From Phycisphaerales bacterium (lineage in GTDB: Bacteria; Planctomycetota; Phycisphaerae; Phycisphaerales; UBA1924): DNA of 60,315 nt. A program made the translations under genes and the position numbers. The stretch spans positions 1 to 60,315 of the forward strand of contig JABWBB010000012.1 of the NCBI GenBank assembly GCA_013360675.1, written 5' to 3'. This document shows positions 15,828 to 24,193 of this stretch, one piece after another. The notes under the pieces were generated by a model. That model saw only the letters and a list, made by a program, of their open reading frames with translations, did not search any database and was not told the DNA's origin. Positions within the stretch are counted from its first letter, which is position 1. Each line of letters begins with the position of its first letter.

Positions 15828-16640
15828 TCACACACCCATGTGGTTCAAACCGCCCGCTAGTACGCGCGTGAGCGCCTCCGCCGCGACGGGTACGTCCTCG
15901 CCCCGCCGGGCCGCCTCGCTCAGGTGTGCCACCAGTGCACTGCCCACGATCGCAGCGTCGGCCTTGGCGGTGGCCTGGCGCACCTGTTCGGGGGTGGCGA
16001 TGCCAAAGCCCACCGCGATGGGGGCCTGTGTCACGCTCTTGAGTTGCTCGACGCGGAGGTCGACCGAATCCAGCCTTCCCTGCTCACCTGTAACACCCGC
16101 CCTGGCCAGCAGATAAACGAATCCGGTAGTCGCCTTGGCGATATTTGTCGCCCGCTCACGACCCGTCGCCGGTCCCACGAGCATGCAGACCTCGACCCCA
16201 GCCCGGGCCGCCCCTTCGAGCAGAGGCCCTGATTCCTCCAGCGGAATATCGGGGACAATCAGGGCGTCGAACCCGGCCTCAACCAGTCGTGCGGGGGCGT
16301 TGCTGAGCCCGCCCATCGGGTGCAGGATCGACGCACTGACCATCGCGATCAGCCCGATCTCGATGTCGCCACGCATCGCCTTGACCTGTTCGAGCACGCT
16401 GGCGGGCGTGACCCCGCGCCCGATCGCGTCGTGCATGGCCGAGGCGATCACCGGGCCGTCGGCGACGGGGTCTGAGTAGGGAAACCCGATCTCGACCGCG
16501 CTCGCCCCTCCCCGGGCCACCGCCTTGACGATCGACGCGAGCGACGCCTGCGCCGGGTAGCCCGCGCAGATGAAGGGCATCAGGCAGCGGCGGTTCTCTC
16601 GCCGGGCATTCTCGAAGATCGTGCTGATTCGTCCGGGCAT
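15828..16640 (-). CDS. trpA: Tryptophan synthase alpha subunit
   Basis: A 270-residue TIM-barrel subunit that cleaves indole-3-glycerol phosphate to indole and glyceraldehyde 3-phosphate. The catalytic acids are in [17 protein letters not shown] (Glu50 and Asp61 by family alignment), and the phosphate-binding GFGI loop and GSALV at the end are present. The usual F-L-T/V-A-G-D-P stretch reads FICAGYP here. The beta subunit TrpB is not adjacent, as is normally the case, so the trp genes are scattered. TACACT stands 6 bases before the ATG. Confidence 0.95.
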   Translation of the reverse strand: MPGRISTIFENARRENRRCLMPFICAGYPAQASLASIVKAVARGGASAVEIGFPYSDPVADGPVIASAMHDAIGRGVTPASVLEQVKAMRGDIEIGLIAMVSASILHPMGGLSNAPARLVEAGFDALIVPDIPLEESGPLLEGAARAGVEVCMLVGPATGRERATNIAKATTGFVYLLARAGVTGEQGRLDSVDLRVEQLKSVTQAPIAVGFGIATPEQVRQATAKADAAIVGSALVAHLSEAARRGEDVPVAAEALTRVLAGGLNHMGV

Positions 16641-16646
16641 GAGGCG

Positions 16647-16652
16647 AGTGTA
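16647..16652 (-). promoter_or_regulatory. -10-like hexamer of trpA
   Basis: TACACT, 6 bases before the ATG. Confidence 0.5.
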
Positions 16653-16685
16653 TCGTGCGCCTGGTGGGGCACGGACGACGCCCGG

Positions 16686-17507
16686 TTAGGCCGTGACGAT
16701 GTCGTTGACCTTCTCGAGGCCCGCGGTCAGCACGCGGGGCCCCTCGGCGGTGATCGCAACATCGTGCTCGTAGTGGACGCTCAGCGACCCGTCCGCCGTG
16801 TAGATGGGCCATTCGCTGGCGTGGTGCTTCATGCGGCTGGTTCCCGCGGCGATCATCGGCTCCACCGCTACCAGCGAACCGGCCAGCACCTGGTCCTTGG
16901 CCTCTTTCCATTCCCCCCAGGCCCCGGGGACCACGTTCGAGATGTAGGGCTCTTCGTGCAGTCGCCTGCCATACCCGTGCCCGCCCAGCCCGCGGATCAG
17001 GTGAAAGTCGCATTCACCCTCGACATAGTCCTGCACCGCCCGGGCGTAATCGAGCCAGATCTTGCCCGGACGCAGTTGGGCTACGCCCCGACGAAGCGAT
17101 TCCTTGCCGCATTCCATCAGGCTGCGGGCGACCTCGCCCGGCTCGCCGAACGAGTAGGTCCAGGCGGCGTCGCCGATCCACCCCTGGAAGGTGACGCCGA
17201 TGTCGATCTTGAGGAGGTCGCCGGCCTTAAGGGGGGCGGTGTGATACCCCGCCGTCCCGTGGACGACGCAGTGATTCAGGCTGAGGCAGGCGTGCGAGGG
17301 GAACGGGGGGCTGCGACCGGCCTTGTAGCCGAGAAAGCAGGAGCGGCATTTGAGGTCGGCGAGCGTCTTGGCGACAAACGCGTCGATCTGCGCCAGTGTC
17401 TGGCCATGGCGCAGGAACTCGGACAGTCGCTCGTGGGTCTGGACGACCTTTGACGCGCTGGCTTGTGCGGCTTCAAACTCGGCCTCGGAACGGATCGCGA
17501 CACCCAT
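16686..17507 (-). CDS. map: Methionine aminopeptidase
   Basis: A type I methionine aminopeptidase of 273 residues, removing the initiator Met from new proteins. Metal ligands: Asp in LLKIDIGV, Asp in GDAAWTYSF, His in GHGYGRRLHEEP, Glu in VAVEPMI and Glu in VHYEHDVAIT; the substrate histidine is in CVVHGT. A cysteine pair in CRSCFLGYK precedes the catalytic core. The start at 17507 is supported by a TACGAT hexamer 8 bases upstream; ATGs at 17531 and 17558 are alternatives without better signals. Confidence 0.93.
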   Translation of the reverse strand: MGVAIRSEAEFEAAQASASKVVQTHERLSEFLRHGQTLAQIDAFVAKTLADLKCRSCFLGYKAGRSPPFPSHACLSLNHCVVHGTAGYHTAPLKAGDLLKIDIGVTFQGWIGDAAWTYSFGEPGEVARSLMECGKESLRRGVAQLRPGKIWLDYARAVQDYVEGECDFHLIRGLGGHGYGRRLHEEPYISNVVPGAWGEWKEAKDQVLAGSLVAVEPMIAAGTSRMKHHASEWPIYTADGSLSVHYEHDVAITAEGPRVLTAGLEKVNDIVTA

Positions 17508-17515
17508 GGGGGGTG

Positions 17516-17521
17516 ATCGTA
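17516..17521 (-). promoter_or_regulatory. -10-like hexamer of map
   Basis: TACGAT, 8 bases before the chosen ATG, which it supports over two upstream ATGs. Confidence 0.5.
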
Positions 17522-17585
17522 GCGAAACCATGTCCTTAGGAAAATGGCGGCAAGACAAAACCCATGGACGTTGTGTCCGATGGAA

Positions 17586-18803
17586 TCACCCCGGATCAAC
17601 AGTCAACATGCCCCCGATCATCGCGCAGGCGATGGGGTCGTCACCGAACTCGTGGGCCAACTCGCGCTCGTCGGTGTGGCGCAGCAGAACAAGGTCGGCG
17701 GCCTTGCCCACCTCGATCGAGCCCCGATCCTCGAGCCCAAGGACCCGCGCCGCGTTGTGCGTCGCGGCGCAGATCGCCTCGGAGCATGTCATGCCATTGA
17801 ATCGCACCGCCAGGGCGATGGCCATGGGCATCGATCCGCAGGGGGCCGAGCCGGGGTTGAAGTTGGTCGCGAGACCGACCGAACCTCCCGCGTCGATGAT
17901 CTGCCGCGCCTTGGCGTAGCGGCGGTCGGTATGGAACCCCGAGCAGGGCAGCAGCACCCCCGGCACGCCCGACCTGGCCAGCGCCTTAAGGTCATCGTCG
18001 CTCGACGCCTCGAGGTGATCAACACTGGTGAATGGAAGTCCGCTCCCCACCAGTCCCGAGCGGTTGAACTGGTCCACATGCAGGCGCACGGGGCAGCCGC
18101 GCTCGCCCGCGGCGTGCACGAGGGCTCGCGTCTCGTCCACGCTCCACGCCCCCTGCTCGCAATAGGCGTCGATGGTGATACCGGGGAACTCGCCCGCGAC
18201 GGCGGGGAGTGTTTCTTCGATCACGCCACGGATGAATGTCTCGCGCGGAACGTCAGGGTCGATCGCGTGCCCGAGGAGCGCGGTGGGCACGATGGTGCAG
18301 GCGACGTGGGGTCGGGCGGCGACGATCGCGCGGAGCATCTTGAGTTCGTGCGTGGTCGAGAGCCCATAGCCGCTCTTGACCTCGATGGTGCCCGTGCCGA
18401 GCATGGCCATGCGCCGGACGCGTTCGACGAGCAGTTCGGTGAGGAGCAGTTGCGGGGCTTCGCGCGTGGCGCGAACCGTGGACATGATTCCACCGCCAGC
18501 CTTGAGGATGTCGAGATACGACTCGCCCTTGAGTCTCCGCTCCCACTCGTCCAGACGCGAACCGGCGAAGCAGGCGTGGGTATGGCAATCGACGAAGGCA
18601 GGCAGAAGAACGCGCCCGGCGGCGTCGATCACGCGCGCGTGGGGCGGGGCGAAGAGCCCCTCGCCCACCTGGGCGATGCGACCCTGGTCGGTGAGCACGT
18701 CGGCCTCGGGCAGGATGCCAAGATCGCTCATGGCAGGCCCACGCCGCAGGCCCCGGGGGCCGGCCAGCGTCAGCACGCGGGCGCGCCGAAACAGCACGGT
18801 CAT
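17586..18803 (-). CDS. hutI: Imidazolonepropionase HutI
   Basis: Third step of histidine degradation: opens 4-imidazolone-5-propionate to N-formimidoylglutamate. A 405-residue amidohydrolase with H74-x-H76 in [11 protein letters not shown], the HutI signature [12 protein letters not shown], then [10 protein letters not shown], and the C-terminal [14 protein letters not shown] with the metal-binding pocket. Its ATG overlaps the hutG stop as ATGA, so the two hut genes are translationally coupled. HutH and HutU are not in the window. Confidence 0.95.
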   Translation of the reverse strand: MTVLFRRARVLTLAGPRGLRRGPAMSDLGILPEADVLTDQGRIAQVGEGLFAPPHARVIDAAGRVLLPAFVDCHTHACFAGSRLDEWERRLKGESYLDILKAGGGIMSTVRATREAPQLLLTELLVERVRRMAMLGTGTIEVKSGYGLSTTHELKMLRAIVAARPHVACTIVPTALLGHAIDPDVPRETFIRGVIEETLPAVAGEFPGITIDAYCEQGAWSVDETRALVHAAGERGCPVRLHVDQFNRSGLVGSGLPFTSVDHLEASSDDDLKALARSGVPGVLLPCSGFHTDRRYAKARQIIDAGGSVGLATNFNPGSAPCGSMPMAIALAVRFNGMTCSEAICAATHNAARVLGLEDRGSIEVGKAADLVLLRHTDERELAHEFGDDPIACAMIGGMLTVDPG

Positions 18804-19726
18804 GGGCGAAGTCCTGGGTGATGAACGGCGGGACGTTGCGCGACCCCTCGCAGGAACGAGAGGAACATGTGAGCCGCGACGCGTGCCGTGCGACCGGCCA
18901 CGTCGTGGGGGGGGCAGAGTTCCATGATGTCGAAGCAGAGCACGCGCGGGTCGCGACCCGCCGCAGTGACCACACGCTCGACCTCGCGTGTGCTCCATCC
19001 CGAGGCGTTGAGCGCGCTCACGCCCGGGGCGTGGGAGGCATCGAGCACGTCGAGATCGAGCGAAACAAAGAGGCTCTTGCCAACCACCCGCCGCACCAGA
19101 TCGTCTTGGGGAGAGTCCATGCGACCGTGGATGATCCCGCCGTGTTCCTGGAACCAGCGGACGTGGTCGTCGGCGTTGACCAGCGGGTTGAGCCCGTGGA
19201 GGTGAAGGCCGGTGACGCCGCAGTCTTCAATCAGGCGTCGGAAGGGCATCCCGCTGCCGATGGTGTCACGCACGTCGAGGTGGGCATCCAGGTAGAGGCC
19301 CGACATGGACCCCGCGGCCTGGGTGACGGCACGCACTAAGGGGTATGTGAGATCGTGCCCACCGCCGATCATGATCGGGAGCATCCCCAAGCCCAGCAGC
19401 CAGGCCGTGACCTCGGTGACGCGACGGTGAGTCTCCTGCAGAGCCTTCGCGTCGGAACCTTGAGAGGGGATGATGTCGCCCGCGTCGTAGACCAAGGGCC
19501 ATTCCCAGCCATAAGGCGAGGCGACCCCGTAACGGGCCAAGGCGTCGCGGAAGGCGCGGGGTCCGTCGCAGGCCCCCGGGCGTCCGCCATTGAGGCGAAC
19601 GCCCAGGTCATCGGGAGCGCCCAGGATCGCCACGCCGCACCCTTCGTGCGATTCGGTGCGGATCGTGGAGGCCATGAGGGCCTTGGGAAGACCCGGATAG
19701 ACGGGGGGGTGAAGGTTTCGGTTCAC
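18800..19726 (-). CDS. hutG: Formimidoylglutamase HutG (ureohydrolase family)
   Basis: A Mn-dependent ureohydrolase of 308 residues, here assigned to splitting formimidoylglutamate into glutamate and formamide. The metal motifs are GGGHD (His124), DAHLD (Asp147, His149, Asp151) and [14 protein letters not shown]. The arginase-type fold alone does not fix the substrate; the overlap with hutI does. The chosen start is a GTG with TACAGT 6 bases upstream; an ATG at 19675 is the alternative. It diverges from the lipoprotein gene with only 55 bases between start codons. Confidence 0.85.
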   Translation of the reverse strand: MNRNLHPPVYPGLPKALMASTIRTESHEGCGVAILGAPDDLGVRLNGGRPGACDGPRAFRDALARYGVASPYGWEWPLVYDAGDIIPSQGSDAKALQETHRRVTEVTAWLLGLGMLPIMIGGGHDLTYPLVRAVTQAAGSMSGLYLDAHLDVRDTIGSGMPFRRLIEDCGVTGLHLHGLNPLVNADDHVRWFQEHGGIIHGRMDSPQDDLVRRVVGKSLFVSLDLDVLDASHAPGVSALNASGWSTREVERVVTAAGRDPRVLCFDIMELCPPHDVAGRTARVAAHMFLSFLRGVAQRPAVHHPGLRP

Positions 19727-19732
19727 GTTGGG

Positions 19733-19738
19733 ACTGTA
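19733..19738 (-). promoter_or_regulatory. -10-like hexamer of hutG-hutI
   Basis: TACAGT, 6 bases before the GTG start; it diverges from the lipoprotein promoter only about 31 bases away. Confidence 0.5.
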
Positions 19739-19769
19739 CCGCACCGACGCACACGGGGCGGTCGCCACG

Positions 19770-19775
19770 TAAACT
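19770..19775 (+). promoter_or_regulatory. -10-like hexamer of the JAMM-like lipoprotein gene
   Basis: TAAACT, 6 bases before the ATG; nearly the same surroundings (TARACTGCCCSCATG) as before the ureohydrolase gene. Confidence 0.5.
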
Positions 19776-19781
19776 GCCCCC

Positions 19782-21281
19782 ATGAGGAGATTACGCAACG
19801 GCCTGATTTGCGCGCTCGCCACGGGTCTTTCGGCGTGCGCGAGTTCAACCACCAACGATCCCCCTTCGCTCGCGTCACTGCGCACGCCAACGTCGGACCT
19901 GAAGGTTCGGCAGCGAGCGCTCGAGCGGGTGTATGAGGACAACGCGGGAAACCCTGCCGGCCTCGCCGCGACGAGACAGACGCTCAAGGACATCGTGTGG
20001 ACACCCTCGCAGCCCGCGCCGCTGCGCGTGAACGCGATGCGCAAGTTGCTCGACGATCCTGACGAGGCGACGCAGCGTGAGGTGCGTGACCTTGGGCGGC
20101 TGCTGCTGCCCCGTGAACAATCGCGGGAGATGGTGGTGTTGCTGGGGCAGACCGCCGCCGAGCGGGGCTGGGAGGACTATGTCCCCTCACTGGTCAGGGC
20201 ATACGCCCGCCCGGCACGCCTTGGCGTGAAGGATGAGGAGCGGGCCGAGCGGATTGCTCTGGAGCGGCTGCGCCCCGGGGTGAGCGTGAAGCAGTTGGCC
20301 TTTGACGTTTTCATGAACCCCCCCGAGATGCCCCCCAGCTACGGATTGGATTGGAAACAGCGAACCCGCAACGACGCCTGGGAGGTGCTGGGGCGGATCG
20401 ATCCCGAGGGCGAGTTCCGGGCGGGTGTTCTGGGGGCCGAGGCGATCGGTTCGAGCGATCCCACAATCGCCGCCCTGGCTCGGGGCAAACGTGACCTGCG
20501 GGGCGTTCCAATTACGGCCGACCAACTGGCCTGGTTGGTGTCGCTCTCGAACGGGGCGAACAGCGTGAATGCGGCCTGGTGGGGCGAGGCGAGCGCCGCC
20601 ATTACGCGCACGAATCAGGACCTTCTCGAACTGCGTCACGCCGAGGCGATCCGGTGGACGCTGGCGAATCGCCCCGATCGCCTGACCTCATCGCGCGAGG
20701 CGTTGCTCGGAGAGCTGCGTCAGAGGCTCGCGGGTCGACGCTTTCATAGCCGTTCGAACTCGACCGACGGGAAACCCGCTCCAGAACGTCTGCCCGATTC
20801 GGAGGATCGACTGACCTTCGCCGACCTTGTGACGATCCTGGCGATCGACGACGCCCTGGGTTCGGAGCGTGTGAGGGATGCCCTCTTCCGCCAGGCGGAG
20901 ATGGATAGGAAGGACACGACCACCGAATACGGCGGGATGCTGACCTTCCAGGTCCGCGGGGCGGCGTCGTTCGGGTCGGAGGCGACGGCGGTGCTCTATG
21001 CGCCTCGCCCCGGGCAGCGCATGGGTGATGAACGTTTTGTCGCCTCGGACGACATGCTGGCGGCGAGCGATTGTGCGATCGCCCATTACCACTTTCACGC
21101 CCAACGGGTGCGGAATAAGGAGTATGCCGGGCCCAGCGGGGGTGATCTGCAATATGCCGCCCGGTATGGGCGGTCGTGCCTGGTGCTGACCAGCGTGGGA
21201 GAGGGGGTGCTTGGCGTGGACTACTACCAGCCCAATGGGGTCGTGATTGATCTGGGCGAGATCAGGGCTGGAACTCGGTAG
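19782..21281 (+). CDS. Lipoprotein with helical-repeat body and JAMM-like C-terminal domain
   Basis: A 499-residue protein of no recognised family. The lipobox LSAC (Cys19) predicts a lipid anchor. Residues 30-330 are mainly amphipathic helices rich in Arg, Leu and Glu (LKVRQRALERVYEDN, LRVNAMRKLLDDPDEATQREVRDL), possibly a HEAT/TPR-like solenoid. The last 120 residues look different: E382 in TEYGGML, then H437-F-H439, then P-S452-G-G-D455, ending in YYQPNGVVIDLG. The order E ... HxH ... SxxD is that of JAB/JAMM metallo-isopeptidase and related DUF4329-type domains, but with 15 residues between HxH and Asp instead of 10. Function is unproven. TAAACT lies 6 bases before the ATG. Confidence 0.7.
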   Translation: MRRLRNGLICALATGLSACASSTTNDPPSLASLRTPTSDLKVRQRALERVYEDNAGNPAGLAATRQTLKDIVWTPSQPAPLRVNAMRKLLDDPDEATQREVRDLGRLLLPREQSREMVVLLGQTAAERGWEDYVPSLVRAYARPARLGVKDEERAERIALERLRPGVSVKQLAFDVFMNPPEMPPSYGLDWKQRTRNDAWEVLGRIDPEGEFRAGVLGAEAIGSSDPTIAALARGKRDLRGVPITADQLAWLVSLSNGANSVNAAWWGEASAAITRTNQDLLELRHAEAIRWTLANRPDRLTSSREALLGELRQRLAGRRFHSRSNSTDGKPAPERLPDSEDRLTFADLVTILAIDDALGSERVRDALFRQAEMDRKDTTTEYGGMLTFQVRGAASFGSEATAVLYAPRPGQRMGDERFVASDDMLAASDCAIAHYHFHAQRVRNKEYAGPSGGDLQYAARYGRSCLVLTSVGEGVLGVDYYQPNGVVIDLGEIRAGTR

Positions 21282-21325
21282 CATGGTCATGCGTCGAACT
21301 CTTCCCTCGGAGGCAATACGAGAGG

Positions 21326-21335
21326 CGTTCGAACG
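21326..21335. promoter_or_regulatory. Palindrome upstream of the first LTxxQ gene
   Basis: Perfect 10-base palindrome CGTTCGAACG in the 117-base spacer before the first LTxxQ-type gene. A small GCCCG-TT-CGGGC hairpin follows at 21350-21361. Either could be an operator or a leader structure; nothing else supports this. Confidence 0.25.
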
Positions 21336-21398
21336 TTGATTGGTCCATAGCCCGTTCGGGCACGGAGTTTGGTCACACAGGGGTGAGGAGTCTCATCG

Positions 21399-22694
21399 AT
21401 GAAGGCAGTACGCGCGGCGGAACTGGCTCGGGCGGCGTTGCTCGCGACCGGCATGGCATTGGCAGCACTGGGTCCGGTGGTTGGATTGACGCCCGACGCG
21501 ATCGCGCAGCCCGGCGGTGGACGCGGTGAAGGTCGAGGCGGCGGACCCGGCGGCGGCATGGGCTTTGGAGGCGGGATGCGCGAGATGATGAGCGCCCCGG
21601 TCATCAGCGCCCGCGATCTGGAGCGAGTGTCGGGCAGGCTCGGCCTCGCGCCCGAGCAGCTTGACGTGGTGAAGACGCTGCACGAGGGCTTTGCGGCCCA
21701 GGCACGCCAGATCACCGAGGCGATGCAGACCCAGATGGAGAAAGCCCGTGACGAGTTCCGCGAGTCGCGAGATCCCGAGGTTTTCCAGAGCCTTCGCCCG
21801 GCGATGGAGAAGGCCCGCGCCGATCGGAAGAAGGCCGAGCAGGAATTCATGAACGACGTGCAGGCGGTGCTGACGCCCGAGCAGCAGGCCAAGTGGCCCA
21901 GCTTCGAGCGGGGCGTTCGCCGCGAAACGACGCTGCGCCAGGGGCTGATGAGCGGCGAGCGGGTAGACCTGTTCCGACTGGTCGAGCGGCTGGAGCTTGC
22001 GCCCGAGGCCATGGAGGCGCTGCGTCCGGCGCTCGACGGGTACGAGGCGGATCTTGACCGTGAGCTGGTGACCCGCGCCAAGGTGTTCGAGGAATCGATG
22101 GAGAAGATGAGCCGCATGCGTGACATGGGCGACATGGAGGCCATGCAGGATGTCATCGAGAAGGGGCGCGAGGCGAGCGTGCGGGTGCGCGACGTGAACC
22201 GTCGATACGCCCGTCAGGTCGCCGATCTGCTCCCCTCGGAGAAGCGTTCGGCGTTCGAGGCCGACGTGAAGCGGGAGAGTTTCCCCGACGTGTATCGTGA
22301 ATCTCAGGCGACGCGTTCGTTCAACGCGGCGATCGGCTTTGCCGATCTGAGCGCGGAGCAGCGCGAGCAGCTCCTGGCGATGCGGGAGTCGTATACCCGT
22401 ACGCTGGATACCTTGAACACGAAGCTCGCCGCGGCCATCGAAGAGAATGAAATGACCTTCAACATCTCGCAGATGATGCAGCGTCGCGGAGAAGAGAGCC
22501 CGATGGGGCAGCTCCGCACCGAGCGCCGGGATCTGGATCGCGCAACCATCGAGAAGTTGCGGGGGATCCTGACCGAGGCTCAGATCGAGAAACTGCCTCA
22601 GCCCGAGCAGCGAGGCGAGGGTCGCGGGCGTGGCGACCAGGGTGACCGCCGCCAGCGCGGGCAGGGCGAGATGGCTCCCCGGGACCCCTTCTGA
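21399..22694 (+). CDS. Secreted helical LTxxQ-motif protein, paralog 1
   Basis: A 431-residue exported protein: signal peptide to about residue 36 (AIAQ), a glycine-rich linker (GGGRGEGRGGGPGGGMGFGGG), then long charged helices rich in Met, Glu and Arg. LTxxQ-like motifs recur (LTPEQQAKW, LSAEQREQL, LTEAQIEKLP), as in the periplasmic Spy/CpxP group, whose members are much shorter. The block RDVNRRYARQVADLLPSEKRSAFE and the following FPDVYRESQATRSFNAAIGF are conserved in the next two genes. The tail is Arg/Gly/Gln-rich. A GAGGAG site lies 9 bases before the ATG. A terminator-like hairpin follows. Function unknown; a periplasmic chaperone or structural role is inference. Confidence 0.7.
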   Translation: MKAVRAAELARAALLATGMALAALGPVVGLTPDAIAQPGGGRGEGRGGGPGGGMGFGGGMREMMSAPVISARDLERVSGRLGLAPEQLDVVKTLHEGFAAQARQITEAMQTQMEKARDEFRESRDPEVFQSLRPAMEKARADRKKAEQEFMNDVQAVLTPEQQAKWPSFERGVRRETTLRQGLMSGERVDLFRLVERLELAPEAMEALRPALDGYEADLDRELVTRAKVFEESMEKMSRMRDMGDMEAMQDVIEKGREASVRVRDVNRRYARQVADLLPSEKRSAFEADVKRESFPDVYRESQATRSFNAAIGFADLSAEQREQLLAMRESYTRTLDTLNTKLAAAIEENEMTFNISQMMQRRGEESPMGQLRTERRDLDRATIEKLRGILTEAQIEKLPQPEQRGEGRGRGDQGDRRQRGQGEMAPRDPF

Positions 22695-22727
22695 TCGACG
22701 GCTGGTCGGCCATTCGCAAGACGCACG

Positions 22728-22755
22728 GCGGGGCTCTCGAAGGCGAGGGCCCCGC
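22728..22755 (+). terminator. Rho-independent terminator after LTxxQ paralog 1
   Basis: 12-base stem GCGGGGCTCTCG / CGAGGGCCCCGC with one G-U pair and an AAGG tetraloop, 33 bases after the stop codon, followed by ATTGTTT. This is the clearest terminator of the window, though the U-run is short. Confidence 0.7.
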
Positions 22756-22884
22756 ATTGTTTGACAGGCCGTGCGATCTGCTGTGTGTGTTCGAGTACGG
22801 TGATTGTGACGGGGCGCCAGGCCGTGCGCATCTCCGCGAAGTGAAGCAGTGGCGTCCACGTCGGTTTCAAGCAGGAGCACCACG

Positions 22885-24111
22885 ATGCGAGCGAGCACGA
22901 GGATGAGCGCGGCGGCGGTCTGGGGCGTCATTGTGGCGGTCTCCGGGGCGGCTCCTTGGGCGCAGGCGCAGGAGGTCCGGACGCTGACGGTTCGAACTGG
23001 GATTGGTGGTCCGGGCGATTCAGGGATGATCACCCTCCGGAGCGTCGAGAAGTTTGGCGCTCTGCTGGGCCTGGACGAGGCGACGCGTGAAGCGGTGCAG
23101 GTGAGCCACGAGGGCTACACGGCAGCATTCCAGCAGGTGCAGAAGGCACGTCGCGAGGCGATGGATGCGGTGCGCCGCGAGGTGGAGGAGACCGAGGATC
23201 ACTCGCTGTGGGGCAGCCGCTTGCCCTCGATTGAGAAAGCCTTCCGGACGAGTTCGCGGAAGCTCGAGGATGAGTTCATGGCCGACCTGAGGATCATGAG
23301 CGGCGAGGCCGGGCAGGGGCCGGCGTGGGAACGCGTCGAGCGGATGCGCCGGCGCGAGCAGGTGCTCAAGGGCGGCGGGATGAGCGGGGAAGGGGTCGAC
23401 CTTGTGGAACTGGTGGGATCGATCCCGATGCCCCCTGAGGCGATGAGTGCGGCCGAGCCGACACTGCTCGACTACGAGGCCGAGATGGATCGCCAGGCCC
23501 AGGCGCGTCTCAAGATGTTCGAGGAACAGGGCGAGATCAAGGGCCTCGGGCAGGGGCTCGACCCCGAGCGCATGGAGGCGATGCTGAAGGACTTCCGCGA
23601 GAGCGGGGCCAAGCTTCGTGACGTGAACATGCGGTTCGCGAGAAAGATTGAAAGCGCGCTTCCCGACGAGCAACGAGCGGCGTTCGCGAGCGAGTTTCGC
23701 AAGCGGTGCTTCCCGGCGGTGTACAAGGTCTCCCGGGCCCAGCGTGAATTGGATGCGGCGATCGGGATGACCGACCTGACGGGCGAGCAGCGTGAGTTGC
23801 TGGCCTCGCTGCGTGACTCGTATCAGCGCGAGGCGCGTGCGGTCAACGAGGTCTGGGCGGCGGCGATCGAAGATCAGGAAAAGAGCGGGGCGTCGGCGGG
23901 GATGTCGTTTGCGGGGGCGCAGATCAAGCTGATGAACGGGGAGGAGCCCGAAGCGCTGCGGCAGGCCCGGCAGTCGCGTCGCGATCTGGACAAGCGCGTC
24001 CGTGAACGGTTGTCGAGCGCATTGACACCCGCGCAGCGAGACCGACTGCCCCGGGAGCCGGAGGACGATGGGGTTGCAGGTCAGAAAGCGTTCTTCATCG
24101 AGGCGATGTAG
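22885..24111 (+). CDS. Secreted helical LTxxQ-motif protein, paralog 2
   Basis: A 408-residue exported protein with a signal peptide ending near AQAQ (residue 29). No glycine linker. The charged helical body shares with its neighbours LRDVNMRFARKIESALPDEQRAAFASEF, then CFPAVYKVSRAQRELDAAIGMTDLTGEQRELLASLRDSYQREARA, and the closing LTPAQRDRLP. The central 'KWPS-ER' motif of the other two copies is degraded here to PAWERVERMRRRE. A clean AGGAG 7 bases before the ATG fixes the start. The last codons run into the promoter region of paralog 3. Confidence 0.7.
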   Translation: MRASTRMSAAAVWGVIVAVSGAAPWAQAQEVRTLTVRTGIGGPGDSGMITLRSVEKFGALLGLDEATREAVQVSHEGYTAAFQQVQKARREAMDAVRREVEETEDHSLWGSRLPSIEKAFRTSSRKLEDEFMADLRIMSGEAGQGPAWERVERMRRREQVLKGGGMSGEGVDLVELVGSIPMPPEAMSAAEPTLLDYEAEMDRQAQARLKMFEEQGEIKGLGQGLDPERMEAMLKDFRESGAKLRDVNMRFARKIESALPDEQRAAFASEFRKRCFPAVYKVSRAQRELDAAIGMTDLTGEQRELLASLRDSYQREARAVNEVWAAAIEDQEKSGASAGMSFAGAQIKLMNGEEPEALRQARQSRRDLDKRVRERLSSALTPAQRDRLPREPEDDGVAGQKAFFIEAM

Positions 24112-24126
24112 ACGGGCAAGAAGGTT

Positions 24127-24132
24127 TATACT
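24127..24132 (+). promoter_or_regulatory. Possible -10 element before LTxxQ paralog 3
   Basis: TATACT in an AT-richer patch (AAGGTTTATACTCG) just after the stop of paralog 2 and about 60 bases before paralog 3. It could start a transcript covering paralog 3 and the secretion operon. No matching -35 was found. Confidence 0.3.
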
Positions 24133-24193
24133 CGTACATGGCCGTGGGTTTCCGCGGCGTGAGAACGGGATGGAAATCCGGAAGGGGTGGGTC

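Noticed and set aside
13591..16116. Very long open frame (841 codons) opposite glnN and trpA
   Set aside because: It is antisense to two certain genes; GC-rich third positions of real codons keep the opposite frame open. Composition is Arg/His/Gly-rich with no domain.
18800..20044. Longer version of hutG starting at 20044
   Set aside because: It would overlap 260 bases of the divergent lipoprotein gene; the GTG at 19726 has a -10-like hexamer in place.
22761..22766. Perfect TTGACA as a -35 element before LTxxQ paralog 2
   Set aside because: No -10-like hexamer at 16-18 bases downstream, and it coincides with the end of the terminator tail; kept only as a note.
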